A stretch of DNA of 44,073 bases from Mycoplasmataceae bacterium (GTDB taxonomy: Bacteria > Bacillota_I > Bacilli_A > Mycoplasmatales > Mycoplasmoidaceae), in assembly GCA_031282725.1 (NCBI GenBank), contig JAITDD010000044.1, positions 1 through 44,073 on the forward strand. The letters run 5' to 3'. The notes under the pieces are model-generated. The model worked only from the letters and a program-made list of their open reading frames with translations, was not told the DNA's origin and did not search any database. Of this stretch, positions 30,150 to 40,013 are shown one piece after another. Positions within the stretch are counted from its first letter, which is position 1. The number at the start of each line of letters is the position of its first letter. A program made the translations under genes and the position numbers.

Positions 30150-31691
30150 ATGGCAGTACTCGAAGCTAAAAACCTTAATTATACAATAAAAAATAAAGTA
30201 TTATACACTGATGCCTCTTTTTTATTAAATAAAAATGATCATATGGGTATTGTTGGACAAAACGGAACCGGAAAAACTACTTTATTAAATATTATTATCG
30301 GAAAAATCGAATTAGATTCAGGGGAAATATTGTGGCAAAAAGGAATAACTTACGGCTATTTAGATCAACATGCTGAAATTGAAAAAGATGTTTCTATTAT
30401 TGAATATTTACGTTTAAGTTTCAATCACCTTTTTGAAGTAGAAAAAGAATTAAATAGTGTTTATGAAAGAATGGGAGAAGAAATCAGTGATGAATTAACA
30501 GAAAAAGCTGAAATTTTAAGTAATAAATTAATGTATTCTGGTTTTTATGATATCGACTCCACGATTAACAAAATTGCGGCAGGATTAGGAATTCAAAAAT
30601 TAGGTATGGATACACTTCTTTCAAACATCTCAGGAGGACAAAGAGCTAAAGTTATTCTAGCTAAGCTATTATTAGAATCTCCTGATATTTTATTAATGGA
30701 TGAACCGACAAATTTCTTAGACAAAGAGCAAGTTGATTGATTAACAAATTATTTAATCGGATTCTCTGGAGCTTATATTGTGATTTCACATGACTTTGAC
30801 TTCTTAAATAAAATCACTAATTGTATCATCAATATCGAGTTTTCTCAAATAACAAAATATACTGGAAACTTTACCCAATTTGAGAACGCCAAAGAAGAAC
30901 ATGCGAAAAATCATAAAATTCAATACGAAAAACAACAAAAAGAAATTGAACATTTACAACAATTCATTAACCGATTTGGAGCAGGAACAAGAGCGAGTAT
31001 GGCACAGAGTAGAAAAAAACAATTAGAGAAAATGGATATTATTCCGCCCGCTCAATCTTTAGAAAAACCCGCTTTTACATTTACTTCTTTACCAATACAA
31101 AAAGGAATAATTTTGACTGTTGATAATTTATGTGTTGGTTATGGACAAAAACAATTACTTCCTCCAATATCATTCAATTTAAAAAGTGATCAAAAAATCG
31201 TAATTCAAGGTTTTAATGGTGTGGGAAAATCTACACTAATAAAAACTATTATTGGGCTTATTCCTAAATTAAATGGAGAATTTAAATGAGAGACAACAGC
31301 AAAGATTGGTTATTTTGATCAAGAATTAAAATGAGAACACCCAGAATGAACTCCTTTTGATATTATTAAAGATCATTTTCCTAAGTGAGAAGATGTGTTT
31401 ACCCGAAAACAATTAGCTCAATTTGCTGTAAAAGGAAAAGTAGCTATGCAACCAATATCAACATTGAGTGGTGGGGAACAGGTTAAGGTTAGATTATGTA
31501 TCTTAAAAAATACTCCTTGTAATGTTTTAATCCTTGATGAACCTACGAACCACATCGATGTTGAAACAAAAGAAGTTTTAAAAGAACAATTAGTGAACTG
31601 AGAAGGTGCTATTATCTTAATTACTCACGAGGCTGGATTTTATGAAGATTTTATTTCCAAAGATGATGTCATCAAGATTAATAAAAAATAA
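30150..31691 (+). CDS. ABC-F family ATPase
   Basis: A 513-residue soluble protein with two ABC ATPase domains and no membrane segments. Domain 1: Walker A GQNGTGKTT (about 37-45), signature NISGGQRAK, Walker B ILLMDEPTNFLD, H-loop ISHDFDFL. A charged linker (P-site tRNA interaction region) at about 245-300 includes RFGAGTRASMAQSRKKQLEKM. Domain 2: GFNGVGKST, signature STLSGGEQVKV, LILDEPTNHID, ITHEAGF. ABC-F proteins act on the ribosome, easing stalled translation or conferring antibiotic protection; the sub-family (Uup/YdiF/YkpA group) is not certain. Unlike most units here the TATAAT (about 30097-30102) leaves a leader of roughly 40 bases. Confidence 0.93.
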
Positions 31692-31696
31692 GGTTC

Positions 31697-31720
31697 TAAT
31701 CCTTTTTTAGGATTATTTAT
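31697..31720 (+). terminator. Rho-independent terminator after the ABC-F gene
   Basis: TAATCC, a 7-base T-rich loop and GGATTA form a 6-bp stem just after the stop, followed by TTTATTATTTT. It also lies at the end of the convergent minus-strand gene. Confidence 0.6.
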
Positions 31721-32495
31721 TATTTTAAAAAAGTTTTATTTGCTTTCTTTTTAATTAAGGTTTTATTCATTATTTTATCAAACAAAATTATTAGTGCAGA
31801 AGAGAAAGCGAAAAAGAAAAAAGCTGATGGGATTCAGATTAGAAAACATCATTTGAAATCAATATAGGTTCTATTTGTATGAACACCGTTATTTGCATCT
31901 TTACTTGTGAAAGAATCTAAACAATAATCGTAATTACATCGGAATACGTAACTCATTGTAATCATTAAAAACATTAGAAAACCGATAACTATAAAGCTGT
32001 TGCAAATATCTTTTCATTCAAGTTTAACTGGATGGAATATCAATAATCAAATAAAAGTAAAAAAGCAAATGTAGTGGCAAAAAAATGAATGTGCTGTCAT
32101 ATAAGAAACTTTATCAGAATATATTGAATTAATATCAACGATCATGTTTGGCATGATTAATAAACAAAAGACTAAAACTAATCCAATTGTCATGAAAACC
32201 AAATAAGAGATTTTATAAAACAAACTATCTTTTTTTGAAAAAACGAAACTTGCTAGTGCGAAAATGATGTAATCGGAGAAGTGAAAAGGGAAAGCACCTG
32301 GTGTGAAATTAATTATTAAGTTATCGATTTGCTTTAAAAGTTCTAAAACTAAAAGAAGTGCTGCAATTATCTTGACTGGAAAAATAGCAAGTTCGGGATT
32401 TTTTTTTTTTTAATTACAATAATTCCGACAATAAAAACCGGAATAGATAAAAATAAAACAGAAAGAAAAACCCACAAAGATGGTAAGGTTCACAT
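31720..32495 (-). CDS. YwaF/TMEM164-like membrane protein, off-frame at an A13 tract
   Basis: ATG 32495 starts MWTLPSLWVFLSVLFLSIPV...IVIKKKK, then a run of 13 A (T13 at 32399-32411) shifts the frame and TAA follows soon. With 14 (or 11) A the frame continues NPELAIFPVKIIAALLLVLE to TAA 31720, about 258 residues, with 6-7 membrane segments. Features fit the YwaF/TIGR02206 group: PGAFPFHFSDYIIFALASF, LIMPNMIVDI, MTAHSFFCHYICFFTFIWLL. The tract lies early, right after the first helix, so it acts like an on/off position; in this assembly it reads 'off'. It follows rplX by five bases and is probably in the same transcript. Function unknown. Confidence 0.7.
32399..32411. repeat. T13/A13 homopolymer, candidate phase-variation site
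   Basis: Thirteen T on the plus strand (A13 coding) inside the YwaF-like gene. It is the longest homopolymer noticed in any coding sequence of the window, and one added base restores a full-length protein. Confidence 0.6.
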
Positions 32496-32500
32496 ATTAA

Positions 32501-32836
32501 TTATTTTTTAGTCGATTTTTTAAGTTCAGCTTTAGTTTTTTTGCTTCAACGGATTTTTTTACCATCTTTCCCTGTAATGAAAGAAACTTTGGAAATTCCG
32601 TTTTTAGCTTTATCAACAATAAGAGCTAATTTTGATAAAGCGATTGGGGATTCTTTTTCAACAATACCGCCTTGGTTGTTGTTATTTTGAGAAGGTTTTT
32701 GATGTCTTTTTACCTTATTAAGCCCTTCAACAATAGCAGAATTATTTTTCAAATCAACAGATAAAACAATTCCTTCTTTAGATTTATTCTTTCCGCTAAT
32801 TATTCTAACTTTGTCACCCTTAATAATTCTATTCAT
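32501..32836 (-). CDS. rplX: Ribosomal protein L24
   Basis: A 111-residue protein with the KOW motif at its start: MNRIIKGDKVRIISGKNKSK then EGIVLSVDLKNNSAIVEGLN; KRHQKPSQ and GGIVEKESPIALSKLALI are the conserved middle, and the C-terminus is a Lys tail. I chose ATG 32836 because L24 starts MxKIKKGDxVxVISG and TATAAT lies 6 bases upstream; a longer frame exists. L24 is an early assembly protein of the large subunit. Normally it lies in the S10-spc operon, but here it stands between dinB and the YwaF-like gene. Confidence 0.93.
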
Positions 32837-32842
32837 AATATT

Positions 32843-32848
32843 ATTATA
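32843..32848 (-). promoter_or_regulatory. -10 box of rplX
   Basis: TATAAT on the minus strand ends 6 bases before ATG 32836. Confidence 0.6.
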
Positions 32849-32948
32849 TAATTTTATTGATTTTTTCACCAATATTAAGATTAGGTTAATATTTAAATCT
32901 TCCTTATTCTTTAGTGATTAATAACAAAACTAATCGAATAATCTTTTT

Positions 32949-33971
32949 ATGAAAACAATTCTGCATATTGATATGAACTGTTATTTTGTTTCGGTTGAAC
33001 TTATTAATAAACCGCATCTGGCAAAAGTACCTGTTATTGTTGGAGGAAAGAAAAAAAGAGGAATAGTTTGTAGCGCCAATTATATTGCTCGAAGTTATGG
33101 AGTGAAAGCTGCCATGCCTGTTTTTAGTGCTTTAAAAAAATGTCCAAATGCAGTTCTCGTTGAACCTTCTTTAGGTTTATATTCTTCTTATCATGAAAAG
33201 TTCATTTCTTTAATAAAACAAAATTTCACAAATCACATTGAAGTCGCAAGTATTGATGAATGCTATGTGGATATTACGAATCTTATAAAAAAAAAATCTG
33301 CTCAACAAATAGCGATCGAAATTCAAAATCTATTACTTTCTAATCTCAATCTTCCTTGTTCCATTGGAATCGGAAATAATAAATTTATGGCCAAAATGGG
33401 CAGTAATTTTAAAAAACCGCTCGGTATTACTCAAATGTATCAACAAGATAAAATTCTAAAACTTTGAACTTTACCTGTTGAAAAAATGCATATGGTTGGG
33501 AAAGCTACTAGTTCCATATTAAAAAGAAACAATATTTTTACTATTAAAGATTTAGCTTTCGCCAATCCTTATCTTTTAACGAAATTGATTGGAACTTCTT
33601 CATATTCTTTGCAAAAAAATGCGAATGGTGAAGGAGACGATATTGTTAATCAAGAAACTAATAAACCGAAATCTTTCTCAGTTTCCACGACATTCATTAA
33701 CGAAATTGAAGATTACGATGATATTTTTGAACAAATAAAAAAACAAACAAGCGAGATATGAAACTTTTTAAATTTTCATAATCACAAAATAAAAACTATT
33801 AGTCTTTCAATAAAAAAAGATTACAAAACATTTATTATTAGAAATTACACAAATCAAAATTTAATAGAAGAATATGAAGAATTTTTAATGATTTTTTTAA
33901 ACCTTTTCGAAAAGAATTTTAAAAACACTAAAATCAAAGGACTTGGGTGTGGTGTTAAAATATTTGAATAA
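32949..33971 (+). CDS. dinB: DNA polymerase IV (Y-family)
   Basis: A 340-residue translesion polymerase. The active site has ILHIDMNCYFVSVE (catalytic Asp8; the usual D at position 10 is N), the fingers part IVCSANYIARSYGVKAAMP, and ASIDECYVDIT with the second pair of acidic residues. A helix-hairpin-helix (MHMVGKATSSILKRNNIFTI) and the little-finger domain (KSFSVSTTFINEIEDYDD...) follow. Two TGA-Trp codons. Divergent from rplX with about 110 bases between. Confidence 0.93.
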
Positions 33972-34039
33972 AAATTTCATCATGCGGTAAATAGATTAAG
34001 CCGGTTTAGTAAGACGCATATATAATTTTATTAATATAT
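33972..34039. promoter_or_regulatory. Promoter region of the 34040 gene with inverted repeats
   Basis: TATAAT at 34021-34026, 13 bases before ATG 34040. Just upstream, ATGCG (33983-33987) and CGCAT (34015-34019) are inverted around the imperfect palindrome TAAGCCGGTTTA. This could be a regulator site or the terminator of dinB. Confidence 0.35.
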
Positions 34040-36292
34040 ATGCCAAATTTTAGATTGAAAGTTGCAATGCCAACATTTTTTTCAGGGGGTAATGACCATA
34101 TTTTTAACCCTCCTAATACTCAGCCTAAACCAATTGTTTCTTCACAATATCCTAATTCTTCTAAACTATTAAGCCAGGTTAACCCAGAGGAACTTAAAGC
34201 TGAACCTTATTTTCTACCTGTTTTTGAATTCGATGATACTAATGAGCATGAAACCGAAAGAGAACGTTTCAAAAGAATAGGTCAAGAAGCTGAACTTATT
34301 AGACAAATAGAACAATATTATTGAAAATACGGAACTTTACCAGCGAATGCTGGAAATTTATCTACTCTATCCGCATGAAGAAGTGCTCTTAGAACTCATC
34401 CACAGCCTATCAGAGAAGATGATAATACAGAAAGAGACCTTTTATTCACAAAAGCAAAAACTCAATTTAATAATAGAAAAGTTAAAGCATTAGAAGCACA
34501 AATAGCTCGAAAAAGAGCCGGTATCTTTCCCGCTAATTTTGAAGGAACTTTTGAACAATTAGTAGAAAATGAAACTCAAGAAAGAAAGAATGTTTTAATA
34601 CAAAGAAATGACAATCTAGTTTTATTACAACAAAAACTTGAACAAGCGAAACAAGAAGGTTTACATTTAAGAAGAATCATGACAATTATAGAAAAAAAAT
34701 CAGTTAGAGAAAGAGCGGTTGAACTCGCAAGAAAAGAATATTTCTTTTCTTACTGAATTGATCCTGAAAACTTTAAAGTGTATTATACTGAACCTGTTTT
34801 GAAACAACAAGTACTACTTCCTGGTGGTGAGAATGGGAGTCGATACGGTGCTGATTCATTTGTTATAGATGCTTTTTGTGAATTTATGGCTGGTAATGTT
34901 GCTACTTGAGAAAAATATTTAAAACAAGATATTGCACATGATGAAAGAAACGCTATTGAAAGTTTTTTTCCTCCTTTATTTCAAAATCCAGATCTTGATT
35001 TACAGTCAACTCCTAACAGAACAATTTTTTTACAAAACAAATTGAATACTTTGACAACAAACGAAAAACTCATTCTTTTAAGGCAATCAGCAGGACGTTT
35101 ATATGAACAACTTGATAAATTTTATAAAATTAAACTTTTAATCGATCCAATACGAAAACTTAATACTGAAATAAAACAATTGGTGAAGGAAAAAGATTCA
35201 TGAAAAAAATTTTGACCCGGTTATGTTGACCGTAAAAATAGATTAATACAAGAAAAACTAAACCAATTAAACAATTTATTAACTCCAGAATTAAGAAATA
35301 CAATTCAACTGCTTCCTAATATTCCTGATTTAAACAATTTAAATACTACGATTTTAAATACATTTACTCGTCATATGGATTATTATCTTGATCAAAAGGT
35401 ACTTCAATTAGCAGCACTTCCTGAAATTTTCGCAATCAATTCTAAAAGACTAACTGAATTTTTTATAAATGACCAAAATCCCTATGTCAGAGAAGTAGCT
35501 TGTCAACAAGTTTATGCTGATCGACACGTTTTCTCTAGAATGGTTAAAGACTTACCTTTAATTGTTGGCAAGAGTGGTCTTTCTGAAGCTGATAAAGATA
35601 TTTATGTAAATCATGGGCAAAAAAAATTGTATGAAGGATACTTACAATTACAAGAATTGGATTGAAATCACGAAATTTCAGGAGATGTTCAAAAAACTTT
35701 AGAAAGAACTATTGATCAAAGAATTGAAGAAATTAAAACAGGGACCGGTCAACGAGCAAATTCTCAGGTTCCACAAGTCTCTTCTATTGCTAGATTCAAT
35801 AAGTTATTCAATCACAAATTACATCCAGGATACGATTTGACTAAACACGGATCAGAACATCCTGAATTATTTAAACCAATAATTGCTGAAAGTCTTCCAG
35901 AAGAAAATGTTCTAGAATTAGAAGATGAAACCCGTGATTCGTTGCCAGTGATTCCTCAACCTCAACCAGAACCGGTTCCGCAAATTCTTGAATCTAATGT
36001 TAATGCAGATGCTTCTGTTATTCCAGAACCAGCATCTGTCCCTAGTCCTGAGACAAGTAATCCAGCACCTATTGAACCGCCAAAAAAAACACCAGTTCTA
36101 AAACGATTAAGAACACCAAGAGCAGATCCTATCGAAACATCTCCTCGTGAACTTGCTGCAAAAGCACCAATCCCTCCTCCTCCCGCAAAAGCTCCTCCTC
36201 ATGCAAGACTAAATGCAAGTACTTTTGATGCCGGTTCCGATGATGAAGATTTAAATAAACCATTAACTGCCACTGTTTCTCAAACTGTTTAA
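34040..36292 (+). CDS. Large lineage-specific protein, 'VRE' family, with Pro-rich tail
   Basis: A 750-residue protein of unknown function. Residues 50-330 are largely helical and coiled (NRKVKALEAQIARKRAG). LTTNEKLILLRQSAGRLYEQ (about 337-356) corresponds to LSNDEKIIF/LRKEEKIEF of the 4817-7823 pair, and NDQNPYVREVACQQVYAD (about 477-494) to their VRE motif; the following ISGDVQKTLERTIDQRIEEI matches ISEKVKEEIKKSVKRLIENF. After residue 600 comes a Pro/Glu/Ala-rich tail (PVIPQPQPEPVPQ, IPPPPAKAPPHA) ending TATVSQTV. Four TGA-Trp codons. No membrane segment. Its size and tail suggest a structural or interaction protein. Confidence 0.8.
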
Positions 36293-36413
36293 ATAGTAGT
36301 TAAATATATTTGGTTTTTTCGTTGTTACTTCTTAAACTGTGCTAATAAACTTAGAGTAGTTATTGAAAATATATACTTAGCGTTAATGTTCTTTATTTCG
36401 CAGGTTAAAAAAA

Positions 36414-36419
36414 TATAAT
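36414..36419 (+). promoter_or_regulatory. -10 box of the parE operon
   Basis: TATAAT ends 14 bases before ATG 36434. Confidence 0.5.
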
Positions 36420-36433
36420 TAGATTATCATATT

Positions 36434-38338
36434 ATGAGCATTACTTATAAAGACGAAAATATTAAAGTTCTTTCAGGGTTAGAACATGTTAGAAAAAGAC
36501 CAGGAATGTACATCGGTTCAACAGATATCAACGGACTACACCACCTTATTTGAGAAATCTTTGATAACTCTGTTGATGAAATTTCAAGTGGAAATGCTGA
36601 CACTATAAGATTAACATTACATCAAGATAACAGTATCACTATTCAAGATAATGGAAGAGGTATTCCTGATGGAGTTAATAAAACCACTAAATTAAGTACT
36701 GTTGATACTGTTTTTACTTGTTTAAATGCCGGGGGAAAATTCGATAACAATGCTTATAAAACTTCTGGAGGATTGCATGGAGTTGGAGCAAGCGTAACAA
36801 ATGCATTAAGTGAATGAATGGAAGTTACCACAAAATATAATGGCACCGTCAGTCAATCAAGATACGAGAACGGAGGAGAAATAGTTCAACCCTTAAAACA
36901 AATAGGAACTACAAATTCAACTGGATTAACAGTTTCTTTTTTGCCTGATAAAAAAATATTTAAAGATGTAAAATTTAACCATTCCATTATTGAAGAGAGA
37001 GTAAAAGAAACATCCTTCCTTTATAAAGGATTAAAGATTATTTTTAAAAATGAAATTAATGATGAAGAGAAAATATTTGAATCAAAAACCGGAATTATTG
37101 AATATGTTGAATTCATTAATGAAGGAAAAACAAAACTACATGACACGATCTATTTTGAAGGAAAGAATAATGGGATCGAAGTAGAAGTTGCTTTACAATA
37201 TACAACCGGGGTTAGTGAGACAATAGTTTCTTTTGCAAATTCGGTAAAAACAAAAGAAGGTGGAAGTCACGAAACTGCTTTTAAATCTTGCATTACAGAA
37301 GTTATTAATTCATGTGCTAGAAAATGAGAAATGTTAAAAGAAAAAGAAAAGAACTTTGATGGAGAAGATGTTCGTGAAGGATTAAGTGCAGTAATCTCTG
37401 TCAAAGTACCTGAAAAAATAATCCAATATGAGGGGCAAACAAAAAACAAACTTTTCACCCCAGAAGCCAAAACTGCAGTTTATGAAGTTATTTATGACAA
37501 ATTAAATTTCTGGATGATCGAGAATAAAAAATATGGCGAAAAAATTATTCAAAAAGCTTTACTAAGTCGAGACGCTAGAATCGCTGCAAAAAAAGCAAGA
37601 GAAGATATCAAAGCTTTAAAAAATTCAAATAAACGCAATATTATCAAATCAACTAAATTAACCCCTCCTCAATCAAAAGATGCTTCTGTTAATGAACTTT
37701 TTCTTGTTGAAGGATCGAGTGCTGGAGGAACAGCTAAATTAGCAAGAAACAAAGTTAATCAGGGAATATTAATGTTACGAGGAAAAGTAATTAATGCAGA
37801 GAAAGCAAAAATCAAAGAGTTATTAAGCAATGAAGAAATTATCACTATCATCTCTTGTTGTGGAACTGGGATATCCCCCGAGTTTGATATTACTAATTTA
37901 AAATATGATAAAATTATTATTATGACCGATGCCGATGTTGATGGTTCTCACATTCAAATTCTTCTTTTAACATTCTTCTTTCGTTTTATGACTCCTTTAA
38001 TTACTACAGGACATATTTATATCGCTATGCCACCGTTATATAAATTCACAAACAATAGTTCAAAAAAATCGCAATATATTTGAGAAGAATCTGAATTAAC
38101 TGAATTGAAAAACAAATATACTAACTTCTCCGTTCAAAGATATAAAGGATTAGGAGAAATGAATGCGGAACAGCTAAAAGAAACTACTATGGATTGTGAA
38201 AAAAGAATGTTAATTAAAGTAACAATAGAAGATGCAGTAATGGCAGAAAGAAGAGTGAGTGAATTGATGGGGGAAAATGTTAGTGTAAGAAAAACTTGAA
38301 TCGATAATAACGTTATTTTTAATGATGAAATCGAATAA
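36434..38338 (+). CDS. parE: Type II topoisomerase B subunit, probably ParE
   Basis: A 634-residue GHKL ATPase/TOPRIM protein. ATPase site: EIFDNSVDE (N-box), [27 protein letters not shown]. Transducer: [40 protein letters not shown] (usual EGDSAGG has Asp where Ser is here), [34 protein letters not shown], and the end [15 protein letters not shown] then [13 protein letters not shown]. The short C-terminal end (WI-x-x-x-V-x-F) favours ParE over GyrB, but GyrB cannot be excluded because the partner subunit gene is not in the window. Its stop overlaps the next ATG (TAATG). Confidence 0.9.
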
Positions 38339-39327
38339 TGAAAAAAACAAACATCAATCCTTTTCTTTCCTTCTCTAATTTTATTTTAGTGGATGGGAAT
38401 TCCAAAGTTCATAAAGAAGCTATTTCTTTTTTGGAAAACAAAGATAAAAACAACATCCTTTTGATAGGAGGATTTAATGGATGCGGGAAATCGCATTTTC
38501 TTAACGCATTAGGAAATTTTTGTATTGAAAAGAAAAAAAATACTCAGCTTTTTGACTCTTCTGAATTAATAAATCTGATTAGGAAAGATGAATTAAAAAA
38601 ACAATGTGAAGAGGATGAGATTGTTTTATTTGATGATATTGATTATGTTTCAAAAACCAATATTAAAGATTTTGTTGAAAACTGTAAATGGATAAGTGAA
38701 AAAGGAAAAAAGATAGTAGCTACTTTCAATGAAGCGGATAAACAAAATATTGAATCATTAAAATCATTATTAAACCCCTCCATTGTTTTTTTTGAGAAAC
38801 CAACGATTAATTCGGTCATGAGAATTTGTTACAATTTTTGTGAAGAAAGAAAAATTAGATTAAGTGAGGATGCCTTATTATTTATTTGTAATAGAAATTC
38901 AACAGGAAATATTCATAAATTAATGAATGATATTTATCTTATTGACATGTACAAAGAGCCTAACCGTTTCCACATTATCACAACAACAGACATCAAATCC
39001 ATTCTAATTTCACAAATAGATAATAATAAGAAAGAAAGTAAATTCTACAATAATCCCGAAACTCTAATTAATTCCGTGTGCAACTATTTCTATTTCGATA
39101 AAAAAGTATTATTAAAAAAAACAAAAAGGAGAGATGTTATCAATATCCGAAACATATGTATATATGGCTTGTCTCGATTTTATCATCTCGAACATAAAAA
39201 CATTGCCAAAATTTTTAAGATTAAGTCCCTTTCCACAATAAATGTTATTTTAAGCAAGATGGAATGAAGAATGAAGGTAGACACATATTATAATTCTAGT
39301 ATCAATCATATTTTCGCAAAATTATAA
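38338..39327 (+). CDS. DnaA-like AAA+ protein without domains I-II
   Basis: A 329-residue protein. It starts almost at the AAA+ domain: NPFLSFSNFILVDGN (DnaA: FxNFVxGxxN), Walker A GGFNGCGKSH, Walker B IVLFDDIDYV, sensor 1 KKIVATFN, sensor 2 region TGNIHKLMNDI (the usual Arg after N-V is His). Domain IV follows: LINSVCNYFYFDKKVLLKKTKRRDVINIRNICIYGLSR...IAKIFKIKSLSTINVI, where DnaA has GxxFGGRDHTTVxxA. The missing D-H-T motif and missing domain I mean it may be a degenerate initiator or a DnaA paralogue. It is translated in a TAATG-coupled operon with parE and a membrane protein. Confidence 0.8.
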
Positions 39328-40010
39328 TGTTTCTTTCTCCTGTTAAAATTTTAACAAAAAAATATATTATGTTTCCAATGTTGTTGTTTATTCTCTCCGC
39401 TTTCGTTCTTATCTGATTTTTAATAGGGCAAAATGATCTATTAGATTTAGACTGAATTGTGGCAAGAAAGGGAAAAATATGAGAAGGGGTAATTACCGAT
39501 GATAATATTGGAATGTTAAAAGAAAGATATCCTTGAGCAACATTTACTAATTTAGTAGCTGGAAAAGAATATACCATCTTTAATCAAGACAAAACCATTT
39601 TAAACCCCATTTTCCTTTCTATATTATTAGGGGTTTTCTTCTTCTTTCTTTTGCTTATTTTTGTTTTAAAATTTTTCAAAGTTATTTACTATGACTGTTT
39701 TACATTTGCTTTGTCATTTATGATTGGCGGTGTTTCGTTTTTCTTTATCGATTTAATTCCTTATTTTACTGTTCCTTTCCTCGAAGAAAGATTGAGAGAT
39801 TTTGTTGTTTTTATTATCTTTGTTGGAGTTTTCTCCGGATTGTTTTTTCTTCTTAATTGGATCTTTAATTCAGTTATGAAATCTGAAGCTAAAGCTTTTG
39901 AAATTAGTCAAGAATATAAAAATGATCAGAAAATGCTTGATTCTTATAAAGAAGAGATGATAAAAAAAATAAAACCTTATGAAAAGGAAGAGATTATTAT
40001 TAAAGACTAA
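39327..40010 (+). CDS. Membrane protein of unknown function, in the parE-dnaA-like operon
   Basis: A 227-residue protein with about four hydrophobic segments: an N-terminal one (MFPMLLFILSAFVLIWFLIG), then a roughly 50-residue extracytoplasmic part (GKIWEGVITDDNIGMLKERY), LSILLGVFFFFLLLIFVLKF, FALSFMIGGVSFFFIDLIPY and DFVVFIIFVGVFSGLFFLLN, and a charged cytoplasmic tail (KKIKPYEKEEIIIKD). Its ATG overlaps the stop of the previous gene. Four TGA codons encode Trp. I do not recognise the family. Confidence 0.8.
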
Positions 40011-40013
40011 TAT

